DNA of 6,604 bases from Verrucomicrobiaceae bacterium (GCA_947372405.1 CANBTO010000290.1:1-6604), one strand, 5' to 3'. Counted from the first letter of the stretch, positions 1 through 6,044 are shown. Translations and numbers: made by a program. The notes: generated from the letters alone by a model not told the origin.

Positions 1-108
1 GGATGCCGTGCGTATTTCTTCCGGAGAGCCGCTGCGCATCACCTCCGCGCTCAAAAATGGGCCGTCTTCCGGCTCATCCTCGTAATACCCATCATTCTCA
101 AAGCTCAC
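1..108 (-). CDS. N-terminal part of an unrecognised acidic protein, cut by the left edge
   Basis: Read on the minus strand from a GTG at 108-106, the frame stays open for 36 codons to the window edge. It begins MSFENDGYYEDEPEDG and continues with PFLSAEVMRSGSPEEIRTAS. The composition (acidic and aromatic residues, varied codons, no low-complexity bias) looks like a real soluble N-terminus. The competing plus-strand frame in the same bases stops at 83-85 and reads as Ser/Gly-rich, so I prefer the minus strand. Stop codons lie just upstream in frame, so GTG is the first usable start. Only AGG directly abuts it, so there is no properly spaced Shine-Dalgarno. The gap to the stop of the repeat-protein gene upstream is 50 bases on the same strand, so co-transcription is possible. 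I recognise no family from this fragment. Confidence 0.45.
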   Translation of the reverse strand, partial: MSFENDGYYEDEPEDGPFLSAEVMRSGSPEEIRTAS

Positions 109-158
109 CCTGCCGATCTATCAGGGCGGGAGGAATGGAACAAGCGAATACAGGGCTT

Positions 159-779
159 TCAATGGGGTGAGGATCGGCCGAAGGGTGGGATGCCGAGGGA
201 AATGCGTTTTTTGCGGACGGCGGAGTGCGCGAGGTCGAGGGAAGCTGCGGCTGCGGCGTCGGTCATTTTGCCGAGGACGGCGATCTCCTTGCGGGTCCAG
301 TCGGTGAGAAGTTTTTTCGGGCGCTTTTGGGTGAAGGACGGGATGTTGAGTTTGCAGCGTTTCCAATAGACGGAGGCTTTGTTGATTCCGGTTCTAAGGG
401 CGACATCGCCGTCCGGCATCTTGCCGAGGAGGGCGATTTCCTTTTTCGTCCAGTAGTGCCAGGTTTTGGATTTGCGGGCGTAGCATCGGATGCCGCGGGC
501 GACCCGCTTTTTACGAACGGAGAGGACGTTCATGTCGTAGATTCTGGCGACTTCTTTATCGGGAATCTTGCCTAGCGAGGCGATTAAGTCAGCGGTCCAA
601 TGGATGGTCTTGGGAGGACGCGAAGCGGGGATGCCGAGTTTTTGGCGCTTTTTGAAAACGGTGCCGATACTTAAGTCGAGTCTTCTGGAGAGTGCGGCAT
701 CTGAGATCGTTCCGAGCTTGGCGATTTGCCAACGGGTCCAGTTGTGCCGCTTTCCGTATTTTGATGGTTGATGGTTCAT
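159..779 (-). CDS. Four-repeat SANT/Myb-like helix-turn-helix protein (putative DNA-binding)
   Basis: The product is 206 residues from the ATG at 779-777 and consists almost entirely of four copies of one motif, W-T-x3-I-A-x-L-G-K-x2-D...V-x2-KR...GIP. The tryptophans fall at residues 14, 61, 110 and 161. In each copy an Asp lies exactly 13 residues after the Trp and the Arg of the KR pair exactly 31 after it, while the basic linkers differ in length. Each core fits a short helix-turn-helix/SANT-like fold: the first helix carries IAxLG, and the second follows the Asp and leads to the Val and the KR. Similar W-x-LG-x-D-KR-GI units occur in planctomycete and verrucomicrobial proteins (from memory, not searched). 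A DNA-binding role is inferred from the fold type and basic charge. The frame is also open back to an ATG at 857, but the extra 26 residues are Pro/Ser/Ala-rich and outside the repeats, so 779 is preferred. No good Shine-Dalgarno supports either start. Confidence 0.72.
   Translation of the reverse strand: MNHQPSKYGKRHNWTRWQIAKLGTISDAALSRRLDLSIGTVFKKRQKLGIPASRPPKTIHWTADLIASLGKIPDKEVARIYDMNVLSVRKKRVARGIRCYARKSKTWHYWTKKEIALLGKMPDGDVALRTGINKASVYWKRCKLNIPSFTQKRPKKLLTDWTRKEIAVLGKMTDAAAAASLDLAHSAVRKKRISLGIPPFGRSSPH
188..743 (-). repeat. Four tandem coding repeats of a ~38-residue core
   Basis: This stretch encodes the four repeat cores, roughly residues 13-50, 60-97, 109-146 and 160-197 of the protein. 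The Trp-to-Trp distances are 47, 49 and 51 residues. The core from Trp to the Ile of GI is 36 residues in every copy, so all length change is in the linkers. The copies are related in protein sequence but clearly diverged in DNA (for example IAKLGTISD, IASLGKIPD, IALLGKMPD, IAVLGKMTD). This points to old duplication under selection rather than recent slippage. In the third copy the usual Gly of GIP is replaced by Asn (NIP). Confidence 0.75.
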
Positions 780-922
780 GGGTAATGTGGCTGGGGCAGT
801 CCTCGCAGAAATGGGGCCGGGGTGCAAATCTTGAAAAAATGAACTCAGTGGGGACATTGATCACGGATTCACGTTCGTTCCGCCCGTTACAATAGATCGT
901 TCGAAACTCCCCTTCCCTCTTT

Positions 923-1257
923 TTACGGAGCCGTTTCCGATTCATCGCCTGGATCCATCAAATCCTGGGAAGGTCGCCAGATGGCCAAAACCCTCACCTC
1001 ATCGTCGTTGATCTGGTAGAGGATGCGGAATGCAGAGCGGTTTTTTTCCCGAGAGCAAGCAGCGGATCTCCACAGGAAACGCCGCGGATTCTCTGGCGAA
1101 GAGGGTGGCGGTCCGGTGCAATTTCTAGCGATTTGACCGCTTCGATGATCCGGGCGCGCCTTGCTTGCGCACCTTGGGGCGAGCGTTTCTTGATCCATTG
1201 AAAATGGTTGCGGAAGTTCCTGTCCGTCGGATCCGTGATGACAACGCGGTGGCGCAT
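923..1257 (-). pseudogene. ParE/RelE-type toxin gene, broken by a one-base frameshift
   Basis: The gene begins at the ATG at 1257-1255, 7 bases after the stop of the Phd-like antitoxin. The first frame reads MRHRVVITDPTDRNFRNHF, then an amphipathic helix with SPQGAQARRARIIEAV and LEIAPDRHPLRQ, the usual helical half of a ParE/RelE toxin. It then runs out of frame at a run of seven A (T at 1041-1047) and stops at 994 after 87 codons. The missing end is in the neighbouring minus frame: RSAFRILYQINDDEVRVLAI, then WRPSQDLM, ending at TAA 923-925. This is the family's typical central and last beta-strand region (YRILY-x-I...V-VL). One additional A would join the frames into 111 codons plus stop, the normal size for the family. 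ParE toxins attack gyrase and RelE toxins cut ribosome-bound mRNA; which applies here cannot be told. The gene may be inactive, a homopolymer sequencing error, or rescued by slippage. Confidence 0.8.
1041..1047 (-). other. A7 homopolymer at the toxin frameshift point
   Basis: On the coding (minus) strand the codons run CTC GGG AAA AAA ACC in the incoming frame and AAA AAC CGC TCT GCA in the outgoing frame. The outgoing frame is the -1 frame, and reading one extra A restores it. Seven A in a row is a run on which polymerases (in cells or in sequencing) and ribosomes carrying tRNA-Lys can slip. I see no convincing downstream stem-loop. A GGAG lies about 20 bases upstream, farther than the usual stimulatory distance for programmed -1 frameshifting. 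Confidence 0.7.
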
Positions 1258-1264
1258 TTCCCGG

Positions 1265-1528
1265 TCAAAGTGCTCCCCACTCGCAGATGACTTCGGAGGC
1301 GGGCTTCGAATGTCCCGACTCCGCCGCTTCAAGACCCACTCTGACAGCTTTGATGCCATCGAGGTATTCGGCAGCATCGATCAACCGCTCATATTCCTCG
1401 GCGGGCATGACGGCCAAGGTCGGGCGTCCGTGCTGGGTGAGGATTTCCGCGCGGTTCGTACGGCGGATACGGGCAGAATGCTCACCCGCGTTTCGGACAA
1501 AGTCGGAAATGGGAAAGATTTCGTTCAT
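1265..1528 (-). CDS. Phd/YefM-family antitoxin
   Basis: The protein has 87 residues from the ATG at 1528-1526. It starts MNEIFPISDFVRNAGEH and continues with RAEILTQHGRPTLAVMPAEE, then YERLIDAAEYL. This is the Phd/YefM layout: an N-terminal DNA-binding half (I-S-x-F...) with I-L-T-x-x-G-x-P-x-A-V, then the -EEYERL- helix. The C-terminal part from about residue 55 is the usual variable toxin-binding tail. Proteins of this family bind and neutralise the partner toxin and repress their own operon. The toxin gene follows after 7 bases in the same orientation, the normal order for the family. An ATG six codons upstream at 1546 would give 93 residues, but MNEIFPIS matches where family members usually begin. 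Neither start has a clear Shine-Dalgarno. Unlike the toxin, this frame is intact. Confidence 0.85.
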   Translation of the reverse strand: MNEIFPISDFVRNAGEHSARIRRTNRAEILTQHGRPTLAVMPAEEYERLIDAAEYLDGIKAVRVGLEAAESGHSKPASEVICEWGAL

Positions 1529-1625
1529 TCTCAGATCAAGTGGCATGGGTGGAATGGTCTGAACTCATTGAAGCATGAAAAAACCGAATTTGAAGATGAA
1601 CCCTTGGGTGGTGGGAGCTTTCGCC

Positions 1626-2177
1626 TTACGACACATCGGTAGGCGTCGAGGATGCGGGAGCGCAAACATCAGCATCCCCGCCGACCTGACGACGGATCGC
1701 CGCGATGTCCACGGTTTCCAAGTAGTGGCGGATGTTTGGATAAGTCCCCGCGTGGTAGCCGTAAGTCGGCTCTAGAAACTCGGCTAGTGCTTTTTCACGG
1801 GGCCAGTGTTGGACGACCATCCGATACATGGCGATGACGGCACCAGTGCGGTCGGAGCCATGCCAGCAGTGGACGAGCACCGGTCCTTTCGCCCGGGTGA
1901 TCACGCGCAGGGCGGCGATCATGTCAGCATCGCGGATGGTTTGCGCATCCATCGGGATGCGGTGGACGGTTAGGTTTTGCGCGATTTTCTCATCCGAATG
2001 CCAGTGGCGCAGGCTGAGCACTTCGCGGATGCCGGCGCTTTTCAATTCCTGGAAGCCGACGGCATCTGGCTGGGCGGAGCGCCAGACATGGGCATCGACT
2101 TGGTGCAGGTTGCGGGTGCCCGTGGGCGCACAGGCGGCGACGAGCAGGCAGGCGAAGATGATTGGAAATTTCCACAT
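1626..2177 (-). CDS. Lipoprotein dual-specificity / tyrosine phosphatase (TpbA-like)
   Basis: The protein has 183 residues. It begins MWKFPIIFACLLVAACAPTG, a type II signal peptide with lipobox V-A-A-C; Cys16 would be the lipidated first residue of the mature protein, placing the enzyme outside the cytoplasm. The catalytic loop is HCWHGSDRTG at residues 103-112, with nucleophile Cys104 and Arg110, fitting the HCxxGxxRTG signature of Cys-based phosphatases that remove phosphate from Tyr/Ser/Thr. Asp77 in RIPMDAQ, 27 residues before the Cys, is the likely general acid. Upstream segments VWRSAQPD and GIREVLSLR match the exported DSP group typified by Pseudomonas TpbA. The ATG at 2177 was chosen because a longer frame (to 2219) adds residues before the signal peptide and overlaps the upstream gene. 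The gap to the upstream stop is 7 bases with no Shine-Dalgarno, suggesting translational coupling. The substrate is unknown. Confidence 0.88.
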   Translation of the reverse strand: MWKFPIIFACLLVAACAPTGTRNLHQVDAHVWRSAQPDAVGFQELKSAGIREVLSLRHWHSDEKIAQNLTVHRIPMDAQTIRDADMIAALRVITRAKGPVLVHCWHGSDRTGAVIAMYRMVVQHWPREKALAEFLEPTYGYHAGTYPNIRHYLETVDIAAIRRQVGGDADVCAPASSTPTDVS

Positions 2178-2184
2178 GATCGGC

Positions 2185-3189
2185 TCAAGCGCGGCGGAGG
2201 TAGTCCGGGACCTGATCACGCTGCGAGGCGGGCGGCAGTCCGGCGCTGGCGAAGGAAATCACGGCACCGATCCCGGCGGCATGAGAGCCGCCGAGCCGAG
2301 GTTCCACCTCGAACTCGGGAAAGCGATGACGTGCGCGCAGCCGCAGCCAATGCAGGAAGCCGAAGATGGTCATGAAGGCCCCGAGGATGGCAGCGGTGGG
2401 GATGGCGCTGCGGATGGCGAGGTTGCGGAGCCAGAGGATTTTTGCGGATTTCGTCGCGTCCTGCTCGTTGCTGTTGGCGATGGGAGCGGCGGATGCCACA
2501 GCAGGTGCGCCTGCGAGCATACGTTCCATCCAGTAAATGCGGATGGACATCTGGACGAGGAATTTTTCGAACTGCTCGGAGGGTTTGGTTTTTTCAAAAG
2601 CCTGCATGACCGAACTCTCCAAGGCCCGGCGTTGCTCGGCGGCGGAAACGGCATCCGTGATGGAGGGACTCAGGTAAACGACGGAACGCTGAGGCGCGCC
2701 GAGATAATAATAAACGACGGCGGCGGGGCGGCCTGCGGAGAAAAAGCGCTCGATCATTTCCTCCTCGCGGACGGCGCTGGGAATTTCCTGCTCGCCGCCG
2801 ATGACGTAAACGAAGAGGTCGATGGAGGAGTCACTGGCGTGATAGTTGAGGAAACCGAGCCGGTCCCGGTAGTCGGCGGGACTGAGCAGGCCTTGGGGAT
2901 CGATCAGGAAATTCTTGGGGCGCTCGGCAAAGTAAGCTGGCAGAAATTTTTCGTGGATTTCCGGAGATGGCTTGAGGTCTTCGGCGATTTCCTCGGGCTT
3001 GGGTTGCTCCACTTTGAGCGGCTCGGCAGGGACGGGATCGGCGGAGAGTAGAAGGGCTCCCGGCACCCAGCCCTTGGCCTGAAGCTCGGCCCGCTCGTTG
3101 CCGTGCCAGGTGGGCAACGTGGGCTCGTCGAGGGCGAAGCTGTTAGAGATCAAGAGGCCGCAAGCGGCGAGGAGCGGGAAAAATTTCAC
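2185..3189 (-). CDS. Exported TPM-like domain protein with one C-terminal transmembrane helix
   Basis: The product has 334 residues. Residues 1-19 (MKFFPLLAACGLLISNSFA) are a signal peptide, probably cut after SFA. LAAC at 7-10 resembles a lipobox but leaves too short a hydrophobic stretch before the Cys. After a Pro/Glu-rich linker (about 45-80), residues 92-215 resemble a TPM (TLP18.3-type) domain: FLIDPQGLLSPADYRDRL, then SIDLFVYVIGG, then AAVVYYYLGAPQRSVVYLSP. A hydrophobic helix at about 258-282 is followed by a basic LRLRARHRF stop-transfer and a tail of about 50 residues. The domain would therefore sit outside the inner membrane with the tail in the cytoplasm. TPM proteins elsewhere are linked to photosystem repair or have acid-phosphatase activity; no activity is claimed here. 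The start is GTG, overlapping the upstream stop in GTGA and served by a strong ribosome binding site. The neighbouring genes encode a second TPM protein and an exported phosphatase. Confidence 0.75.
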   Translation of the reverse strand: MKFFPLLAACGLLISNSFALDEPTLPTWHGNERAELQAKGWVPGALLLSADPVPAEPLKVEQPKPEEIAEDLKPSPEIHEKFLPAYFAERPKNFLIDPQGLLSPADYRDRLGFLNYHASDSSIDLFVYVIGGEQEIPSAVREEEMIERFFSAGRPAAVVYYYLGAPQRSVVYLSPSITDAVSAAEQRRALESSVMQAFEKTKPSEQFEKFLVQMSIRIYWMERMLAGAPAVASAAPIANSNEQDATKSAKILWLRNLAIRSAIPTAAILGAFMTIFGFLHWLRLRARHRFPEFEVEPRLGGSHAAGIGAVISFASAGLPPASQRDQVPDYLRRA

Positions 3190-3845
3190 CGTGTCACCTC
3201 CGTAGATTCTTGTTCGGGGGCCACGATCCGGTGTCCCGCCCGAATGCGGCGGACAAGATCGCCCAAGTGGGCTGGTCCGAGAATCCGGCGCTCAAAGTGT
3301 TCTGGATCGCGCCGGGCTTGGCGGCTGCGCTTGGAAAGGATGCTGTCGAGGTGGTTGATGGCCCGCAGGATTCCGTCCGCATAGCGGCCCTCTAACCAAT
3401 AGGCGTGGGCGCGGGACAGGCACTCGAAGGTGTCCGCCTCTTCGAGAAAAGGATCTAGCAGGTAACCGAAAACCATCCCGGCGGCTTTGGACTCTGGATC
3501 GATGGTGATGAGAATACCGGCTTCATTCGGTTTTTCCACCGGCACGTCCTCGAAGGCAGCGCGGTTCAAGAGCCAAAAACCGAATTGGCGGATGTTGGAA
3601 ATTTCTCCAAGCGAGCCAGTGTAGATGGCCACGAAGAGTTGTGGGAAACGGCAGGTGATTTTCTCCATCGCCGCCTCGACGCGCTGGCGGTCGCCACGGC
3701 GGAGGATGCCGGCAGTGTCGGTGAGGCTGCGGATTCTCACATCCTCATCACCAAACCGGGCGTCCGCATCCGCAAGCGTGAACCCGCAATGCGGGCAGGA
3801 CGCCGCAGCTCGGTGGATTCGCTGGACACAACGCGGACACTTCAT
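3186..3845 (-). CDS. Zinc-ribbon plus TPM-domain cytoplasmic protein
   Basis: The protein has 219 residues and no signal peptide or membrane helix, so it is probably cytoplasmic. Residues 1-24 form a small zinc ribbon, MKCPRCVQRI followed by SCPHCGFTL, with Cys at 3, 6, 17 and 20. Residues about 41-171 fit a TPM domain: LTDTAGILRRGDRQRVEAAM, then FPQLFVAIYTGSL, a segment QFGFWLLNRAAF, the strand NEAGILITIDPESKAAGMVF, and the closing helix YADGILRAINHLDSIL. The last 45 or so residues are basic and unassigned. It is the first gene of the minus-strand cluster, and its stop overlaps the start of the exported TPM-like gene. The two could form a paired inside/outside system, which is inference from position only. 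The ATG at 3845-3843 has no Shine-Dalgarno but directly precedes the zinc ribbon. Confidence 0.8.
   Translation of the reverse strand: MKCPRCVQRIHRAAASCPHCGFTLADADARFGDEDVRIRSLTDTAGILRRGDRQRVEAAMEKITCRFPQLFVAIYTGSLGEISNIRQFGFWLLNRAAFEDVPVEKPNEAGILITIDPESKAAGMVFGYLLDPFLEEADTFECLSRAHAYWLEGRYADGILRAINHLDSILSKRSRQARRDPEHFERRILGPAHLGDLVRRIRAGHRIVAPEQESTEVTR
3194..3201 (-). promoter_or_regulatory. Strong Shine-Dalgarno that fixes the GTG start of the membrane TPM-like gene
   Basis: Read on the minus strand the bases are GGAGGTGA, a near-perfect match to the 16S anti-Shine-Dalgarno. Seven bases lie between GGAGG and the GTG at 3189-3187. The site lies inside the end of the upstream zinc-ribbon/TPM gene. 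It is the best ribosome binding site in the window and supports GTG as the start, with the 4-base stop/start overlap. Confidence 0.8.
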
Positions 3846-3883
3846 GTTTGCAATGACGTATGCTTCTACGAAGATCGCCGTAG

Positions 3884-3976
3884 TTCGTCAAAGCGAATCA
3901 TCAGGAAAGGTGGAATAAATTTTATAATACCTGACGATCCCGGAGCTTTTTTAAAGCGCTTACAATCTTTGACGAA
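3884..3976. repeat. 10-bp perfect inverted repeat in the divergent promoter region
   Basis: TTCGTCAAAG at 3884-3893 is the exact reverse complement of CTTTGACGAA at 3967-3976. The arms are 73 bases apart, with the centre near 3930. Each arm contains TTGACG, a good sigma70-type -35 element, pointing away from the centre: minus-strand 3891-3886 and plus-strand 3969-3974. The minus copy is followed at 17 bases by TAGAAG, a fair -10 for the zinc-ribbon/TPM gene. The plus copy has no convincing -10 at the right distance. The arms may be paired operators or -35 elements of divergent promoters. Confidence 0.45.
3923..3928 (+). promoter_or_regulatory. Possible -10 box (TATAAT) for hflKC
   Basis: A perfect TATAAT lies in an AT-rich patch within the 212-base divergent gap. 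It is about 130 bases before the hflK ATG. No good -35 is visible 16-18 bases upstream. The reverse strand of the same patch reads TATTATAAA, so it could equally serve the leftward operon. It is the most AT-rich part of the window and the likeliest promoter core, but direction is uncertain. Confidence 0.35.
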
Positions 3977-4013
3977 TTTTCGACGTTCCCAATCCGTCGA
4001 TTCTGATTAACCT

Positions 4014-4035
4014 CGCGGGCGAACCTCCACCCGCG
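4014..4035 (+). promoter_or_regulatory. GC-rich hairpin in the probable hflK leader
   Basis: CGCGGG at 4014-4019 pairs with CCCGCG at 4030-4035 across a 10-base loop, 22 bases before the hflK ATG. A second small dyad, TCGACG at 3980-3985 with CGTCGA at 3995-4000, lies just upstream. There is no U-run, so these are not terminators. They could be leader structure or operator half-sites, or chance in GC-rich sequence. Confidence 0.3.
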
Positions 4036-4057
4036 CGACCACCGCGATTTCTCCATC

Positions 4058-5035
4058 ATGAAACCACCACCCATTGAGAACACCATCACCTTCGTCAGAC
4101 CGAAGCTGGAACTGCCCGCCCTTTCGCTCAAGTGGCTCATCATTTTCCCGCTCGGCATCTGCTTCTTGATCGGCATTTTCTCGTCGTATTTTACCGTGAG
4201 CCCCGAGTCCGTCGCGGTGGTACAGCGTTTCGGAAAATACGAATACACCGCCGAACCCGGTCTTCATTTTAAGGCACCCTTCGGAATCGATACCGCTACC
4301 ATCGTGCCGATCCGCCGCCAACTCAAATTGGAGTTCGGCTTCGGCACCCCCAACGCCACCAACCCGGACCAGATCGGCAACGAGCCGGACAAGGAACGTG
4401 ACATGGTCACCGGCGACTTGAACGCTGTTAACGTCGAGTGGGTGCTCCAATACACCATCACCGATCCCCAGCATTATCTCTTCAATTTCCACAAGCCCGG
4501 CTCCACCCTGCGAGATCTAACTGAAAGCGTCCTCTGCCAAGTCATCGGCGATCGCACGGTGGACGAAGTCCTGACCATTGGCCGCAATGAGATCGAAGTA
4601 GAATCGCTCAAACGCCTGAAAGGTCTCCTCGAAAATCTCGTCATCGGCGTGAGAGCCGAGCAGATTCAGCTAATGAACGTACACCCGCCTGGACCAGTGC
4701 AGCGTTCGTTCGATGAAGTGAACCGCGCCCAGCAAGATCGCTCGACAATGATCAATGAAGCCAACGGTGAATACAACCGCGTCATTCCCAAGGCGAAGGG
4801 ACTCGCCGATCAGAAGATCTCCGGGGCGGAAGGTTTCGCTGTGCAGCGCGTCAATCAGGCCGAGGGTGAGGTGACTCGTTTCAAAGAACTTCTTGGTCAA
4901 TATGACAAAGCCCCGGCAATCACCAAACAACGTCTCTATCTGGAAACCATGAACGAGGTGCTGCCCCAGCTCGGCTCTAAAATCATCATCGACGAGGACG
5001 CCAAGCAATTTCTTCCGCTCATGAACCTCAAGTGA
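4058..5035 (+). CDS. hflK: HflK, SPFH/prohibitin-family FtsH modulator
   Basis: The product has 325 residues. It has a short cytoplasmic head (1-24), one membrane helix at about 25-46 (LKWLIIFPLGICFLIGIF), then an SPFH/PHB domain opening SPESVAVVQRFGKY with EPGLHFKAPFGI, and reaching about residue 220. The segment DMVTGDLNAVNVEWVLQYTI, the motif VNRAQQDR at 221-228, a Glu/Ala/Gln-rich coiled coil (about 229-285) and TKQRLYLETMNEVL at 289-302 are typical of HflK. It lacks the long Gly-rich N-terminus and C-terminal tail of E. coli HflK, which explains the shorter length. With HflC it forms a large membrane assembly around FtsH and tempers its proteolysis (established in E. coli). hflC follows after 25 bases, so the pair should be one operon. 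The start is the first ATG, with no obvious Shine-Dalgarno. Confidence 0.93.
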   Translation: MKPPPIENTITFVRPKLELPALSLKWLIIFPLGICFLIGIFSSYFTVSPESVAVVQRFGKYEYTAEPGLHFKAPFGIDTATIVPIRRQLKLEFGFGTPNATNPDQIGNEPDKERDMVTGDLNAVNVEWVLQYTITDPQHYLFNFHKPGSTLRDLTESVLCQVIGDRTVDEVLTIGRNEIEVESLKRLKGLLENLVIGVRAEQIQLMNVHPPGPVQRSFDEVNRAQQDRSTMINEANGEYNRVIPKAKGLADQKISGAEGFAVQRVNQAEGEVTRFKELLGQYDKAPAITKQRLYLETMNEVLPQLGSKIIIDEDAKQFLPLMNLK

Positions 5036-5060
5036 ACCCGGCATTTCCCGCTCTAACATT

Positions 5061-6044
5061 ATGAAACTCACCTCCTTAGTCATTACCGCCGTCGTCTTCA
5101 TGGCGGTTATCATCATTTACAGCAGTGCCTACACGGTCGATCAAACCGAACAAGCCTTCATCACCGAGTTTGGCAAGCCCGTCGGCCAGGCAATCAATGC
5201 AGATCCCGCTAAGAACGATGCCGGTCTGCATTTCAAAAAACCTTTCATCCAGAAGGTCAACCGCATCGAAAAGCGCATTCTGGAATGGGACGGACCTCCT
5301 ACTGACATGCCCACTCGTGATAAGCTCTACATCACCGTGGACAATTTCGCCCGCTGGCGCGTCACTAATCCCAAGACCTACTATGAGACACTCCGCGACG
5401 AACGCACCGCGATCTCCCGCCTCAACAATATCCTCGGCAGCGCCACGCTCGACATTATCGCTAAACACGATCTGATTGAGGTGATCCGAAGTGAGAAAGA
5501 CCGCACTCCTGACCGTGACGAGACGTTGACGGGAGACAACACCACTCTCGGCACTCTTCCCACCATCCGCTACGGCCGCGGAGTTCTCACCGAGCAGATC
5601 CTCGCCGCCGCGCAACCGAAAGTCCACGATCTTGGTATTGAACTGCTAGACGTCCGCTTCAAGCGCATCAACTACAAGGCGGGCGTCATCGAGAAGATCT
5701 ACGCGCGTATGTCCTCCGAGCGCCAGCAAATCGCCGACCGTTTCCGTTCCGAGGGCGCTGGTGAGGCCGCGAAAATCCTCGGTCGCAAGGAGCGTGACCT
5801 TCTGACCATCGAGTCCGGCGCTTACCGCCGCGAACAAGAAATTAAGGGCAAGGCGGACGCGGATGCCACGGCCATCTACGCCAATGCTTATAACTCCAGC
5901 CCGCAGGCCGCCGATTTCTATCAGTTCACGAAGACTCTTGATACCTACCAGAAATCACTCAGCAAGGACACCACCGCGATCTTCACCTCGAACAGCGATC
6001 TGTTTCGCCTCTTCAAGCACATCGAGCCTCTCAAAGCGCCGTGA
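5061..6044 (+). CDS. hflC: HflC, SPFH/prohibitin-family FtsH modulator
   Basis: The product has 327 residues, close to E. coli HflC. An N-terminal signal-anchor helix at about 5-22 (SLVITAVVFMAVIIIYSS) leads into YTVDQTEQAFITEFGKPVG and AGLHFKKPFIQKV, the start of the SPFH domain. The HflC hallmark VRFKRINYKAGVIEKIYARM at 198-217 is followed by SSERQQIADRFRSEGAGEA. After an alpha-helical segment rich in Ala, Glu and Lys comes FYQFTKTLDTYQKSL at 286-300 and a SNSDLFRLF end. These are the conserved oligomerisation and C-terminal segments of the family. It acts with the upstream HflK as the FtsH-enclosing complex at the inner membrane, with most of the protein on the periplasmic side. Its stop overlaps the GTG of the next gene by four bases (GTGA). 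No Shine-Dalgarno is visible before the ATG. Confidence 0.94.
   Translation: MKLTSLVITAVVFMAVIIIYSSAYTVDQTEQAFITEFGKPVGQAINADPAKNDAGLHFKKPFIQKVNRIEKRILEWDGPPTDMPTRDKLYITVDNFARWRVTNPKTYYETLRDERTAISRLNNILGSATLDIIAKHDLIEVIRSEKDRTPDRDETLTGDNTTLGTLPTIRYGRGVLTEQILAAAQPKVHDLGIELLDVRFKRINYKAGVIEKIYARMSSERQQIADRFRSEGAGEAAKILGRKERDLLTIESGAYRREQEIKGKADADATAIYANAYNSSPQAADFYQFTKTLDTYQKSLSKDTTAIFTSNSDLFRLFKHIEPLKAP

Noticed and set aside
2..85. End of a plus-strand gene reading into a TAA at 83-85
   Set aside because: The Ser-rich ending and short length are less convincing than the minus-strand start in the same bases, though neither can be settled from the fragment.
225..575. A 116-codon plus-strand frame with repeated EDGD-like segments
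   Set aside because: The periodicity is the antisense image of the four coding repeats on the minus strand.
780..922. A terminator or promoter between the toxin and the repeat protein
   Set aside because: There is no stem followed by a U-run, and only weak -10-like words (such as TATTGT on the minus strand) without a matching -35.
589..945. A minus-strand frame upstream of the repeat protein containing FCEDCPSH, which looks like a zinc-binding motif
   Set aside because: It is out of frame with the repeats and otherwise Arg/Lys-rich without family features. The Cys/His spacing is probably chance.
1208..1642. A plus-strand frame of 144 codons across the antitoxin
   Set aside because: It is antisense to the Phd-like gene, which has clear family motifs and the expected toxin neighbour.
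1828..3051. A 407-codon open frame on the plus strand, the longest in the window
   Set aside because: It lies antisense to the phosphatase and membrane TPM-like genes, which have signal peptides, catalytic motifs and a ribosome binding site. Its own product is Gly/Asp-rich with no recognisable domain, as expected from the shadow of a GC-biased gene.
3160..3162. Lipobox-like LAAC at residues 7-10 of the membrane TPM-like protein
   Set aside because: Only six residues precede it after the start and basic residue, too short for a normal lipoprotein signal; cleavage after SFA at residue 19 fits better.
4007..4492. A 161-codon minus-strand frame opposite hflK
   Set aside because: HflK is unmistakable on the plus strand; this is a shadow frame of Gly/Val/Asp-rich composition.
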